In this document: positions 17,216 to 25,930 of the stretch, piece after piece
Numbering within the stretch: the first letter of the stretch is position 1
Layout: every line of letters begins with the position of its first letter
DNA from: Amylibacter marinus
GTDB lineage: Bacteria > Pseudomonadota > Alphaproteobacteria > Rhodobacterales > Rhodobacteraceae
Assembly: GCF_030160015.1 (NCBI RefSeq)
Contig: NZ_BSNN01000002.1
Location: 372,001-436,000 of the forward strand
Direction of reading: 5' to 3'
Length of the DNA stretch: 64,000 nt
The notes under the pieces: model-generated
Told to the model about the DNA's origin: nothing
Databases searched by the model: none
Seen by the model: only the letters and a program-made list of their open reading frames with translations
Made by a program: the position numbers and the translations under genes

Positions 17216-18340
17216 TTAGGCCGCCTTGGCCGCAAATTTTTGGTAGGCTCTGATCCATGCATCCGCAAAGCGCATCACCTCGTCTGTTGTTGTTGTCGGG
17301 CCAATAGACATACGAACAGCGCTGGCGGCTGTAATGTCATTAAAGCCCATGGCCTTCAAGACCTTTGATGTTTTCACTTTGCCTGATGAGCAGGCAGAGC
17401 CCGCACTAATGGCAAAACCGGCCAGATCCATTAGCATTACTTGGGTTTCGCCCTTCCATCCTGGGGTGGCAAAACAGCTGGTATTGCCAAGGCGCGCGGC
17501 CCCCTGCCCGATGATCTGTACCTCTGGAACTGCATCTTGGATACGGGCCTCGAATTGATCGCGCAGTTCTGCGATTGGTTCCCAGATGCCGTCATTGACA
17601 TCGCGCGTTGCCGCGCGGGCTGCCGCGCCAAAACCCGCAATACCAATTACATTTTCGGTTCCTGAGCGTCGACCCTGTTCCTGACCTCCGCCCTTGATCA
17701 GGCGGCGGGTTTCCAGGCCTGGCTTTACATATAGTGCACCAATCCCTTTAGGGCCGCCGATTTTATGGGCCGAGGATAGGGCGAAATCAGCACCGCTGCG
17801 ATCGAGTGAAAAATTGGATTTCCCCAGCGCCTGCACCGCATCCACCACCACCAAGGCAGGATGATCCGCGCCCCAGATTTTCTGTGCAATTGGCATCAGA
17901 TTTTGCATCACCCCAGTTTCGCTATTGGCGGCCTGCATGATCACCACATCTTGGGCCAATGCATCGCTGATATCTGTGCCATTTATTTGGCCGGTCAGGA
18001 TGCCATTGTGATCTACATCCAAATTTGCCGAAAGCGCCGCATCCAGTACCCATGCAGATAGCGCATCATGTTCTATATCTGATGCAGCGATACTGGCATT
18101 TTCAGGCAGAGCCATGGCCGCGGCCTCGGTCGCGGAGCCTGCAAATACGATATCATTGCGCCCACAGCCAAACAGCGCGGCCACGTCCTCGCGGGCCTGT
18201 TCTACGATTTGGGTAGCGGCGCGGCCCTCATAATGCACGCTAGAGGGGTTCCCCAGCACATCCATGGCGGCGATCATTGCATCGCGGGCCTCTGGGCGCA
18301 GTGGTGTGGTGGCGTTCCAATCTAGATAGCTGCGGGTCAT
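17216..18340 (-). CDS. Cysteine desulfurase, NifS/IscS type (class I)
   Basis: 374-residue PLP enzyme, second gene of the suf operon. The PLP lysine is in [17 protein letters not shown] and the mobile-loop cysteine in [16 protein letters not shown], typical of class I desulfurases, so this operon encodes two different desulfurases (the other is SufS). I start at the ATG at 18340, overlapping the iscR stop as ATGA; the longer frame runs back into iscR without a ribosome-binding site. It opens [17 protein letters not shown]. Confidence 0.9.
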   Translation of the reverse strand: MTRSYLDWNATTPLRPEARDAMIAAMDVLGNPSSVHYEGRAATQIVEQAREDVAALFGCGRNDIVFAGSATEAAAMALPENASIAASDIEHDALSAWVLDAALSANLDVDHNGILTGQINGTDISDALAQDVVIMQAANSETGVMQNLMPIAQKIWGADHPALVVVDAVQALGKSNFSLDRSGADFALSSAHKIGGPKGIGALYVKPGLETRRLIKGGGQEQGRRSGTENVIGIAGFGAAARAATRDVNDGIWEPIAELRDQFEARIQDAVPEVQIIGQGAARLGNTSCFATPGWKGETQVMLMDLAGFAISAGSACSSGKVKTSKVLKAMGFNDITAASAVRMSIGPTTTTDEVMRFADAWIRAYQKFAAKAA

Positions 18341-18798
18341 TTTTCGTCCACCACTTGGAACAGGCTGGGCACCGCGGGGCACGGCGCGATTTGGTTTTCG
18401 ATCAGGTCTGACAGGCGCGCGGAATGCAGAAACACATAGACCTGAGCGGAGAGGCTTTCCCATAGACGATTGCTAAGAGATTGCGCACGTGTGCCAGAGG
18501 AGGCCCCAGATGCGCCCGCCCCTTTGGATAGGGCATTCATGTCTTCGTCTACGGCCCCGAGTATATCGGATACGCGAATGGAATCGGGAGATCGGGCCAA
18601 TTTATACCCGCCCCCTGGCCCGCGTACGGAGGATACGATTTCTGCGCGGCGCAACTTTAGGAACAGCTGTTCTAGATAATTTAGCGAAATATCTTGGCGT
18701 GCAGAGATTTCCCCCAGAGAGACCAAGCCTTTTTCGCCCTCGATGGTTAAATCCACCAGCGCAATCATCGCATATCTGCCTTTTGTGCTGAGTTTCAT
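18337..18798 (-). CDS. iscR: Rrf2 family regulator IscR, single-cysteine form
   Basis: 153-residue Fe-S sensing repressor at the head of the suf operon. The winged helix (residues 1-60) begins MKLSTKGRYAMIALVDL, and the wing reads VSSVRGPGGGYKLARS. The three clustered cysteines that hold the cluster in E. coli IscR are missing: that stretch reads KGAGASGASSGTRAQSLS. The only cysteine is Cys140. Single-cysteine IscR has been described in Rhodobacter sphaeroides, as I recall. Start at the ATG at 18798; longer forms would begin inside the leader. Confidence 0.92.
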   Translation of the reverse strand: MKLSTKGRYAMIALVDLTIEGEKGLVSLGEISARQDISLNYLEQLFLKLRRAEIVSSVRGPGGGYKLARSPDSIRVSDILGAVDEDMNALSKGAGASGASSGTRAQSLSNRLWESLSAQVYVFLHSARLSDLIENQIAPCPAVPSLFQVVDEK

Positions 18799-18879
18799 GG
18801 CCTTGCTTTCCCGAAGTTGTTGACGAAACCCGCCCAAAACCTTAATCACCAAGGTTAGTGCGGGGAAATCGTTCCTCAA

Positions 18880-18917
18880 TTTAGAACCATTCTAAAGTTA
18901 CCGAGCAAATTCGTCAA
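18880..18917 (-). promoter_or_regulatory. Promoter and operator of the iscR-suf operon
   Basis: On the minus strand a -35 TTGACG (18917-18912) and a -10 TAGAAT (18894-18889) are separated by exactly 17 bases. The -10 element lies inside a perfect inverted repeat TTTAGAA-N3-TTCTAAA at 18880-18896. A repressor bound there would block RNA polymerase. The start codon of iscR is about 80 bases downstream. The best candidate repressor is IscR itself (autoregulation by Fe-S or iron status); the symmetry is seen, the identity of the protein is inferred. Confidence 0.75.
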
Positions 18918-18963
18918 GAAACGAAATTTGCGAATTGCTTTATAAAAAGAAGAGCACAGAAAA

Positions 18964-19617
18964 ATGCCCGAAGTTATATTTCCCGGTCCAGATGGTCGAT
19001 TAGAAGGCCGCTATCACCCCCAGAAAACCAAGGATGCGCCGATTGCCATTATCTTGCATCCGCACCCGCAATTTGGTGGCACGATGAACAACAAGGTTGT
19101 CTACAACCTGCATTACGCCTTTTATAACATGGGCTTTACGGTTCTGCGGTTTAACTTTCGCGGTGTGGGGCGCTCGCAAGGGGAATATGATCAGGGCATT
19201 GGCGAATTATCTGATGCGGCATCCGCGCTGGACTATTTGCAGGCCATGAACCCCAACGCCAAACATTGCTGGGTGGCTGGATTTGGATTTGGGGCATGGA
19301 TCGGCATGCAATTGCTGATGCGCCGCCCAGAGATTTCGGGCTTTATTTCTGCGGCTCCACCAGCAAATACATATGACTTTAGCTTCCTTGCGCCCTGCCC
19401 GTCTTCTGGATTGATCATCAACGGATCATCTGATCGTGTGGTTCCGCCCAGTGATGTAGAAGGTTTGGTTGGTAAATTGCACGAGCAAAAGGGCATAACC
19501 ATCACCCACGAGGTGATCGAAGGTGCGGGTCATTTCTTTGAAAATGATCATATGGACACAATGATTGGGTCAGTGGATGAATATGTACGCCGCCGCCTGA
19601 CGGAAACATCACGTTAG
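18964..19617 (+). CDS. Alpha/beta hydrolase fold protein lacking the nucleophile serine
   Basis: 217 residues of the alpha/beta hydrolase superfamily (COG2945-like). Visible parts are the oxyanion region LHPHPQFGGTM, the strand FTVLRFNFRGVGRSQG, an Asp in NGSSDRVVPPSD and the late His in GAGHFFENDH. The nucleophile elbow, expected as G-x-S-x-G, reads GFGFG (codons near 19279-19293), so the serine is a glycine. It may be a non-catalytic relative or use another residue. It is divergent from iscR and ends 9 bases from the convergent anmK. Confidence 0.8.
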   Translation: MPEVIFPGPDGRLEGRYHPQKTKDAPIAIILHPHPQFGGTMNNKVVYNLHYAFYNMGFTVLRFNFRGVGRSQGEYDQGIGELSDAASALDYLQAMNPNAKHCWVAGFGFGAWIGMQLLMRRPEISGFISAAPPANTYDFSFLAPCPSSGLIINGSSDRVVPPSDVEGLVGKLHEQKGITITHEVIEGAGHFFENDHMDTMIGSVDEYVRRRLTETSR

Positions 19618-19626
19618 AGAAAACGT

Positions 19627-20724
19627 TTATAGCGGCGGGCTGATTTGGCCCCCGCATATCGGCGTGGGGCATCCTGTGGTGCTGGGGGCAGAGGTTGGCA
19701 ACCCGTTCACCACCCGCGCAGCTAAGAAGCCAAAGGCCTGTGCCTCGAACATATCCCCATCAAAGCCAACCGCCTCGACCGCATCCACAGAACCTGTCAG
19801 CATTTGCCTAAGGGCGGTCATGATTGTAGTATTTTTGCGCCCGCCACCACAGACCAACCAGCGGCTGGGATCTTCGGCAAAATACATCTGCGCGGCATAG
19901 GCGCTGCTGGTGGCGATGGCCGTTAGGGTGGCGGCGCCATCGGCGCTATTCAGATCTGACACCACGTCTTGGATATCAGCAAAATCGTTTCTATCCAGTG
20001 ACTTGGGTGGCTTAGTTTCGAAATACGGATGCTTGAAAAACTGTTCTAGGGCGGCGGTGTTAACCTGTCCGCTTGCGGCCAAGCCCCCGTCTTTATCAAA
20101 TTCAACCGACAGGCGCTGCGCGACAAAATCATTGATCGGGGCATTTGCTGGGCCGGTATCAAAGGCCAGTATCGCGCCCGCGCTATCAGGGTTAGGCTTG
20201 CTGGGGTCAATCCACGACACATTGCCAACCCCGCCAAGGTTTAGGAATGCAATGGGTGTGCGCAGGCCCAAGGTTTTGGCACAGGCAAAGTGAAAGAACG
20301 GGGCCAACGGCGCGCCCTGCCCGCCTGCGGCGACATCCTCGCTGCGAAAATCCCAGACCACCCTGCGCCCAGTGGCATGTGCCAGGGCTGCGCCATCGCC
20401 CAGCTGAAATGTGCGCCCTTGTTTTGGATCGTGGTTCAGTGTCTGGCCATGAAACCCGATGATATCCGCATCGGGAAAATGGGCAATCACCTCTATATGC
20501 GCCTTGTGAATGATTTCTTGGGCTTGGTCAAATCCGCCACCTTCTGGCCATTTTCCCAATTGCCCGTGCAGAACTGCGCGCTCTTGATCGGAATATGGGC
20601 GATAGTATCCGCCCTCGAACCCAAGGATTTTTTGCCCATCTGTGATGCACACAGCACCATCAACCCCATCCAAAGAGGTGCCAGACATAAGACCAAGGGC
20701 GCGATAAATCTGATTTTGTGACAT
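19627..20724 (-). CDS. anmK: Anhydro-N-acetylmuramic acid kinase
   Basis: 365-residue cell-wall recycling enzyme that phosphorylates and opens 1,6-anhydro-MurNAc to give MurNAc-6-phosphate. Characteristic segments are GLMSGTSLDGVDGAV at the N-terminus, IGFHGQTLNHDP, VVWDFRSEDVAAGGQGAPL, LNLGGVGN and VCGGGRKN. Length is normal for the family. The gene is divergent from tyrS, an arrangement frequent in Alphaproteobacteria. Confidence 0.94.
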   Translation of the reverse strand: MSQNQIYRALGLMSGTSLDGVDGAVCITDGQKILGFEGGYYRPYSDQERAVLHGQLGKWPEGGGFDQAQEIIHKAHIEVIAHFPDADIIGFHGQTLNHDPKQGRTFQLGDGAALAHATGRRVVWDFRSEDVAAGGQGAPLAPFFHFACAKTLGLRTPIAFLNLGGVGNVSWIDPSKPNPDSAGAILAFDTGPANAPINDFVAQRLSVEFDKDGGLAASGQVNTAALEQFFKHPYFETKPPKSLDRNDFADIQDVVSDLNSADGAATLTAIATSSAYAAQMYFAEDPSRWLVCGGGRKNTTIMTALRQMLTGSVDAVEAVGFDGDMFEAQAFGFLAARVVNGLPTSAPSTTGCPTPICGGQISPPL

Positions 20725-20740
20725 GGTGCTTTTCTTTCGC

Positions 20741-20766
20741 TGAAATGACGCTAAAAGGGCATTTCA
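20741..20766. promoter_or_regulatory. Inverted repeat between anmK and tyrS
   Basis: TGAAATG and CATTTCA form a perfect 7-bp dyad with a 12-base spacer in the 63-base divergent promoter region. It may be an operator or a hairpin in the tyrS leader. No T-box features are visible. Confidence 0.3.
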
Positions 20767-20787
20767 ATCAAAAGAAAGCAAAGCGAT

Positions 20788-22035
20788 ATGACATACAAGC
20801 CCAAATCTGAGTTTTTGCATGAAATGCAAACGCGGGGCTTCTTGCAGGACTGTACAGACCTGGAGGGGCTAGACACACGCCTGCTCGAGGGATCTGTTAC
20901 GGCCTATATCGGCTTTGATGCCACGGCAGAGTCGTTGCATGTTGGATCCTTGATCCAAATTATGATGTTGCGATGGTTGCAGAAAACCGGCCACCGCCCC
21001 ATCACATTGATGGGGGGCGGCACCACCAAGATCGGCGATCCATCGGGCAAGGATGAGGCGCGCCAGCTGATCACCCAGCAGATGATCGATACCAATATTG
21101 CCGGCATTCGCAAGGTGTTTGATAAATATCTGGATTACACCCCCGAAACGGGTGCGATGATGATCAATAATGCCGATTGGTTGGATCATCTAAATTACAT
21201 CGAGTTCCTGCGCGATTATGGCCGCCATTTCACCATCAACCGTATGCTAGGCTTTGAATCCGTAAAGATGCGTCTGGATCGCGAACAGCCGCTTACGTTT
21301 TTGGAATTTAACTACATGTTGCTACAAGCCTATGATTTCATGAAGTTAAATGAAACCAATGGCTGCGCTCTTCAAATGGGGGGGTCTGATCAATGGGGCA
21401 ATATTGTTAACGGGATCGACCTGACCCGCCGTATCAGCCAAAAACAGGTTTTTGGTCTGACCACGCCGTTGTTGACCAAGGCGGATGGATCGAAAATGGG
21501 TAAATCTGCCAATGGGGCGATTTGGCTGAATGAAGACAAGCTGAGTGCCTATGAGTTCTGGCAATTCTGGCGCAATACGCTGGATGCGGATGTGGGCAAA
21601 TTCCTAAAACTATTTACCGAGCTACCGGTCGCTGAATGTGAGCGCCTGGGCGCCCTAGAAGGGCAGGATATCAATGAGGCTAAGGTAATTCTGGCCAATG
21701 AAGTCACAGCGCTTTGTCATGGAGCCCAAGCGGCCACGGCAGCAGAGCAGACCGCCAAACAGGTGTTCGAGCAAGGCGGCGTTGGAGATGATTTGCCAAG
21801 TCTGAGCTTGTCATCAGAGGATGTGGCCGATGGTATTAGCTTTACCCAGCTGTTGGTGCGTTCAGGTTTGGTTGCCTCGGGCAAAGAAGCCAAGCGCATT
21901 ATAGCGGGGGGTGGTGCGCGGCTGAATGATCAGCCGATCACCAGCGCGGGCCATATGATGAGCACAGATGATTTTTCACAGCCTGTGAAAATCAGCTCAA
22001 GCAAGAAGCGCCATGCTTTGATTACATTGGACTAA
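20788..22035 (+). CDS. tyrS: Tyrosyl-tRNA synthetase
   Basis: 415-residue class I synthetase charging tRNA-Tyr. The HIGH-type motif is HVGS at residues 51-54, the KMSKS-type loop is KMGKS at 236-240, and an S4 RNA-binding domain ends the protein (about 345-410, [20 protein letters not shown]). The tyrosine-binding region includes [15 protein letters not shown]. Length and motifs are normal. It converges on the DUF3179 gene, with an inverted repeat in the gap. Confidence 0.97.
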   Translation: MTYKPKSEFLHEMQTRGFLQDCTDLEGLDTRLLEGSVTAYIGFDATAESLHVGSLIQIMMLRWLQKTGHRPITLMGGGTTKIGDPSGKDEARQLITQQMIDTNIAGIRKVFDKYLDYTPETGAMMINNADWLDHLNYIEFLRDYGRHFTINRMLGFESVKMRLDREQPLTFLEFNYMLLQAYDFMKLNETNGCALQMGGSDQWGNIVNGIDLTRRISQKQVFGLTTPLLTKADGSKMGKSANGAIWLNEDKLSAYEFWQFWRNTLDADVGKFLKLFTELPVAECERLGALEGQDINEAKVILANEVTALCHGAQAATAAEQTAKQVFEQGGVGDDLPSLSLSSEDVADGISFTQLLVRSGLVASGKEAKRIIAGGGARLNDQPITSAGHMMSTDDFSQPVKISSSKKRHALITLD

Positions 22036-22060
22036 GTGATGCCCATTTGGGCATTACTTT
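22036..22060 (+). terminator. Probable terminator of tyrS
   Basis: A 9-bp stem with one G-U pair (GTGATGCCC / GGGCATTAC, 36-44 and 49-57 past 22000) with an ATTT loop, followed by TTT. It lies directly after the tyrS stop and covers the stop codon of the convergent DUF3179 gene. The short U-run makes it moderate. Confidence 0.5.
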
Positions 22061-23007
22061 CCAATCATCCACTGGCCATCCGGCTGAAATGCGTGAAAGG
22101 CAAATGCAAAGGCCACATCATGCACCACGTCTTTGCCATTGGAATCTCTGACACGAATTGAGCCGACATCCTTGCCGCGGGCGATTTCGCTGTGATCTAG
22201 CGCAGAGGCTGTGCCTGCAACCCAGTCAAAATGATAACCACTTTCTGTTAGAGTTTGTGCCGCGCGGAGGCGTGCGAGGGGCCATGCCTGATCGCCTACC
22301 ACCACGACGCGTGCCACTGGATTTATGCCATGGGGAGGGTTTTCACCGCGATACAAGCTAAAGCTACCGCTATCATAGCCGCGGTAGGGGTTTGCCCCAT
22401 AGTTGCGCCCGAAATTAGGTTTGGCCTGTACCAAGCCCTCTGGGTTACGATCCTTGAATGCTGCCCAGCTTTCCATCCATGCGGGGATTTTAGTCAAGGT
22501 TTGGCCTAGGTGATCGCCCACCAGCGCCTCGCCATTGAACTGTTGCCACCAGGTTTCGCTTTGGCGGTCGAACATAATCATATCCGAATTGCGCAACAGC
22601 CCCGAGACCCCAAGTGTCAGAGTTTCGCCATTTAGACGGCGGTCGAATACAATGCCGGAATTACACAGTGGGCAGAACGTGACCGCAATGGGGGTGCCGG
22701 CAACGGTGTCATTTACAATTTCGTGCCACATCAGATACCGGATGGGATAGGCGCGCGCCGCCTGCCCTGCGATTTCGACCACCATGACCGGTTCTGCACC
22801 TTCAAGTGCTGTTTCTTTTGAGACGGCCTTCATTGTGGGATTGTCTATGGCGGGGATACCGTCCTTGCCGGGGCCACCGTCGAATACCTCGCTGAGTTCA
22901 ATTTTGGATTTGCTAAAATCTGTATCGGGCCAGCCAACGGCCCAGCGATTTGCATCGGCAGGTAAAGAAATGCCCAGTAAAACAATTATCAACGGTAAAA
23001 TACGCAT
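22054..23007 (-). CDS. DUF3179 domain protein, exported
   Basis: 317 residues. A signal peptide covers about 1-20 (cut after PADA). The DUF3179 hallmark follows: GTPIAVTFCPLCNSGIVFDR with a CPLC pair, then the stretch SGLLRNSDMIMFDRQSETWW. The family is widespread and uncharacterised; the CxxC could be redox active or bind metal. I start at the ATG at 23007, 5 bases after an AGGGAGG site; the frame is open further upstream without one. It is monocistronic as far as I can see. Confidence 0.87.
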   Translation of the reverse strand: MRILPLIIVLLGISLPADANRWAVGWPDTDFSKSKIELSEVFDGGPGKDGIPAIDNPTMKAVSKETALEGAEPVMVVEIAGQAARAYPIRYLMWHEIVNDTVAGTPIAVTFCPLCNSGIVFDRRLNGETLTLGVSGLLRNSDMIMFDRQSETWWQQFNGEALVGDHLGQTLTKIPAWMESWAAFKDRNPEGLVQAKPNFGRNYGANPYRGYDSGSFSLYRGENPPHGINPVARVVVVGDQAWPLARLRAAQTLTESGYHFDWVAGTASALDHSEIARGKDVGSIRVRDSNGKDVVHDVAFAFAFHAFQPDGQWMIGK

Positions 23008-23086
23008 GTAGCCTCCCTTGGTTATAAGAGAGGCTAGCATTTTTTTTGGTACGAGAAAGGCCGAGTAACAGTGTTTTGAAGTACAG

Positions 23087-23665
23087 TTACCCGTCTGCTT
23101 TGATCCAGACGCGCTTCATATAGTCTGGCTCTGCAACAGAGCCGTTAGCGGCGCGTGATCCGCGCTTGATGCTATCAACCACGTCTTGTCCGTCAATTAC
23201 CTTGCCAAAGACTGTGTATTGTCCGTCGAGCTGTGCGGCCTCGTTAAACATGATGAAAAACTGTGAGTTAGCAGAGTTTACGTCCTGTGCGCGGGCCATG
23301 CCTAATGTGCCCCTTTCAAACGGGATGTCGCTGAATTCTGATTTCAGGTCGGGATAATTAGACCCGCCTAAACCCGCATAGCGCGGAACGAATGCTTCGC
23401 GGCGGCCATGTTTTACATCGCCCGTTTGCGCCATAAAGCCCTCGATTACCCGATGAAAGGCCACATCATTATAAAGACCATCGCGTGCCAGTGTTTTTAT
23501 CCGCTCGACATGTGATGGCGCGATTTCTGGCAGAAGCTCGATTTCGATTATACCCTGTGCTTGGCCATCGACCTCGATCATCAGTGTGTTTTCGGGATCA
23601 GCAGCAAGGGCGGCAACACCAAAGGTTGCCGCCATGGCCACGGTTGTTAGGAACCGCTTAATCAT
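23087..23665 (-). CDS. Periplasmic peptidyl-prolyl isomerase, cyclophilin type
   Basis: 192-residue secreted cyclophilin that speeds up cis-trans isomerisation of proline bonds. The signal peptide is about residues 1-21 (cut after AALA). Cyclophilin motifs are FHRVIEGFMAQTGD, the block TLGMARAQDVNSANSQFFI and GKVIDGQDVVD. Its start overlaps the stop of the cytoplasmic cyclophilin gene as ATGA, so the pair is a tandem duplication with one exported copy. Confidence 0.93.
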   Translation of the reverse strand: MIKRFLTTVAMAATFGVAALAADPENTLMIEVDGQAQGIIEIELLPEIAPSHVERIKTLARDGLYNDVAFHRVIEGFMAQTGDVKHGRREAFVPRYAGLGGSNYPDLKSEFSDIPFERGTLGMARAQDVNSANSQFFIMFNEAAQLDGQYTVFGKVIDGQDVVDSIKRGSRAANGSVAEPDYMKRVWIKADG

Positions 23666-24168
23666 AGATCTGCGGCAACTTTCATGGACAGCATTTTGTC
23701 GGGATCCACCGGCGGCTCGCCGCGTTTGATCGCATCTACATGTTCCATCCCAGAAACAACGCGACCATAAACTGTGTACTGGCCATTCAGGAAATGGTTG
23801 TCTGAAAAATTGATAAAGAACTGAGAGTTGGCGGAATCGGGGTTTTGCGAACGTGCCGCACCCAATGTCCCGCGATCATGGGGCAATTTTGAGAATTCTG
23901 CCGGTACATTAGCCAGATCTGATCCGCCAGTCCCTGCACGGCTGATGTTGAACCCATTTTCGGTATTGCCGTTGGCCACATCACCGGTTTGCGCCATAAA
24001 ACCATCGATAACACGGTGGAATACCACATTGTCGTATTTACCCGCACGGGCCAGTTCCTTGATACGTGCGCAATGCAACGGGGCCACATCTGGCAACAAT
24101 TCAATGACAACATCCCCCCCAGTAAGGGCGACAATCAATGTGTTTTCTGGATCTTTGTAATCTGACAT
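23662..24168 (-). CDS. Cytoplasmic peptidyl-prolyl isomerase, cyclophilin type
   Basis: 168 residues, no signal peptide. Motifs are FHRVIDGFMAQTGDVANG, LGAARSQNPDSANSQFFINF and YGRVVSGMEHVDAI. I prefer the second ATG (24168, MSDYKDPENT), because AGGAA is about the right distance from it and nearly touches the first ATG at 24174. It overlaps the exported paralogue downstream as ATGA and follows coaD by about 70 bases, an order seen often in Rhodobacterales. Confidence 0.93.
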   Translation of the reverse strand: MSDYKDPENTLIVALTGGDVVIELLPDVAPLHCARIKELARAGKYDNVVFHRVIDGFMAQTGDVANGNTENGFNISRAGTGGSDLANVPAEFSKLPHDRGTLGAARSQNPDSANSQFFINFSDNHFLNGQYTVYGRVVSGMEHVDAIKRGEPPVDPDKMLSMKVAADL

Positions 24169-24236
24169 TTCCATTCCTATCAGGTGAGTTTTACATGGTT
24201 TAATAAACCCTGCCTTAGTTGAACAGGGCTAAATTA

Positions 24237-24737
24237 TCATTCATTCAACAGTGCGAATTTATTTCGCAGGGCTTTTTGGACCCCTGGTGTTACGAATTTT
24301 GAAACATCGCCATCTAGGCGGGCGATTTCCTTGACCAAACGCGAGGCGATGGCCTGATGGCGGGCCTCGGCCATGAGGAAGGTGGTTTCGATTTTATCGT
24401 TCATGGCGCGGTTCATACCCACCAGCTGAAATTCATATTCAAAATCAGATACGGCGCGCAGGCCACGGATGATCAGTTTGGCCCCGACCTCATCTGCCTT
24501 GTCGATCAACAGGTTTTCAAAAGGCTCTACCACGATCTCACAGATTGATTGATCCAGCTTGGTGATATTGCGTTCGATCATTTCAACGCGTTCTTCTAGG
24601 GAAAACAACGGCCCCTTGTCACGGTTAATTGCGACCCCGATAACCAAACGATCCACCAGACCGCAGGCGCGTTTAATAATATCCAAATGACCCAAGGTAA
24701 TAGGATCAAATGTTCCAGGATACAGTCCGATACGCAT
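24237..24737 (-). CDS. coaD: Phosphopantetheine adenylyltransferase
   Basis: 166-residue enzyme of coenzyme A synthesis joining 4'-phosphopantetheine and ATP to dephospho-CoA. The nucleotidyltransferase motif TLGH (14-17) lies in GTFDPITLGHLDII, followed by the conserved RGLRAVSDFEYEFQ. Length and start (ATG, protein opening MRIGLYPGTF) are typical. Confidence 0.95.
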   Translation of the reverse strand: MRIGLYPGTFDPITLGHLDIIKRACGLVDRLVIGVAINRDKGPLFSLEERVEMIERNITKLDQSICEIVVEPFENLLIDKADEVGAKLIIRGLRAVSDFEYEFQLVGMNRAMNDKIETTFLMAEARHQAIASRLVKEIARLDGDVSKFVTPGVQKALRNKFALLNE

Positions 24738-24807
24738 GATATTTGCTCTCCCAATTTGGCGATAAGCAATAGGAAAGCCTATATTAGGTCAAGGTGAATC
24801 TGTGTAT

Positions 24808-25239
24808 TTAGCCCCGTATCATCTCGACCATGGCCGAGTTTTCATACTCGATCTCGTTTAGGCGGGCCTTGACCACATCCCCAATAGATACCAGCCCCAA
24901 CAGTTCGGAACCATCCATTACCGGCATATGGCGAAATCGCCCAGCGGTCATGGTGCTTAGAACCTTCTCTGCGTTATCGGATTTAGAGCAGGTCTTAACA
25001 TCTGCGGTCATTAAGGCGGACACTGGTTTGTCCAATGTACCCGCGCTATTGATGGCCAAATCTCGCACGATATCTCGCTCTGATAAAATACCCAAAAGAT
25101 CAGTGCCATCTGAGCTTACGACCAGCACACCAATGCGGTGGGCCGATAGATCAGACAGGGCGGTACGGATGTTTTGATCCGGCTCGATTGTCAAAATTTG
25201 TTGGTTGGGTTTTGATTTCAGTATGGCATCAATCAGCAT
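24808..25239 (-). CDS. CBS domain pair protein
   Basis: 143 residues made almost entirely of two CBS domains (about 10-62 and 72-135), for example ILSERDIVRDLA and GLVSIGDVVKARLNEIEYE. Such stand-alone pairs bind adenine nucleotides and regulate partners. The partner is unknown; neighbours coaD and ycnI do not point to one. Cytoplasmic. Confidence 0.88.
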   Translation of the reverse strand: MLIDAILKSKPNQQILTIEPDQNIRTALSDLSAHRIGVLVVSSDGTDLLGILSERDIVRDLAINSAGTLDKPVSALMTADVKTCSKSDNAEKVLSTMTAGRFRHMPVMDGSELLGLVSIGDVVKARLNEIEYENSAMVEMIRG

Positions 25240-25318
25240 CTAGATCCTTTCTATCGTCTGGATCAGGCCAGTATACCACAATTGTAAGGGGAATACCTAA
25301 TGCCAAAAGGCGCCAGTG

Positions 25319-25344
25319 CTCCGCGCAGGATATCCTGCGCGGAG
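25319..25344. terminator. 26-bp perfect palindrome after ycnI
   Basis: Left arm CTCCGCGCAGGAT (25319-25331) is the exact reverse complement of the adjoining right arm. It starts 15 bases after the ycnI stop, in the 120-base gap before the CBS gene. As RNA it gives a hairpin of about 11 pairs. No U-run follows at once on the minus strand (a TTTT comes later), so it may be a terminator, an RNA-end hairpin or a protein-binding site. Confidence 0.5.
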
Positions 25345-25359
25345 ACGGAGCAGTATGGA

Positions 25360-25881
25360 TTAGTGGTGCGCATGGCCCTGTTTAATTTTCAAGGCAGGTG
25401 CTGGGCGTTCAACGCTGTGGCTGTCTGCGCCCTCTTCCGGGATTTCGATCCACATGTTTTCACCAGTTTGGCATTTTTGCTCGGTTGGGAAATAGACGGT
25501 TGATCCCTCTTTGAAGTCATCGGTGATGCGTCCACGAAAGATGAACTCTTCAAAATGTTGATCCTCAAGCGTGCCTGTCCATGTAATGGATTTTACACCC
25601 TCGGAGCGCGGCCCATGATAGTCATAGGTTTTGGCATAATCGCCGCGTGTGGTTTCAAGGGCCCAGCCCGCCTTGGGCATAGGTTTTACATTAATTACGC
25701 CTTCTGGGATATGGATGGTAACGGATTTAGTCGCCGAACCATCGCATCCATGAGAAATGCGCATTACTGCTTTGTAATTATTGTTGTTTTCTGCCTCTTT
25801 CACTTCTAGAGAAGCATGTGAAAAAGCGGTGTTTGCCAAAAGGCAATATGCGCAAGCCTGCGCGATTGTAGAGAATTTCAT
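25360..25881 (-). CDS. YcnI / DUF1775 family periplasmic protein, probably copper binding
   Basis: 173 residues. The signal peptide ends at Ser21, leaving His22 as the first mature residue (HASLEVKEAE), which fits the copper site built from an N-terminal histidine in characterised YcnI proteins. The C-terminus ends GHAHH, a further metal-binding candidate. One cysteine pair (GCDGS and QKCQTG) could form a disulfide. I start at the ATG at 25881 (AAGGA upstream); the frame is open for 65 more codons but that part overlaps the upstream gene. Confidence 0.87.
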   Translation of the reverse strand: MKFSTIAQACAYCLLANTAFSHASLEVKEAENNNNYKAVMRISHGCDGSATKSVTIHIPEGVINVKPMPKAGWALETTRGDYAKTYDYHGPRSEGVKSITWTGTLEDQHFEEFIFRGRITDDFKEGSTVYFPTEQKCQTGENMWIEIPEEGADSHSVERPAPALKIKQGHAHH

Positions 25882-25930
25882 TGGTTTTCCTTGGCCTTGG
25901 GCCGTGTAAGTATAAGAGTGGTTTGAAGGA

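Noticed and set aside
18340-18463. N-terminal extension of the class I desulfurase
   Set aside because: Would lie inside iscR; the ATGA overlap at 18337-18340 gives the family's normal N-terminus.
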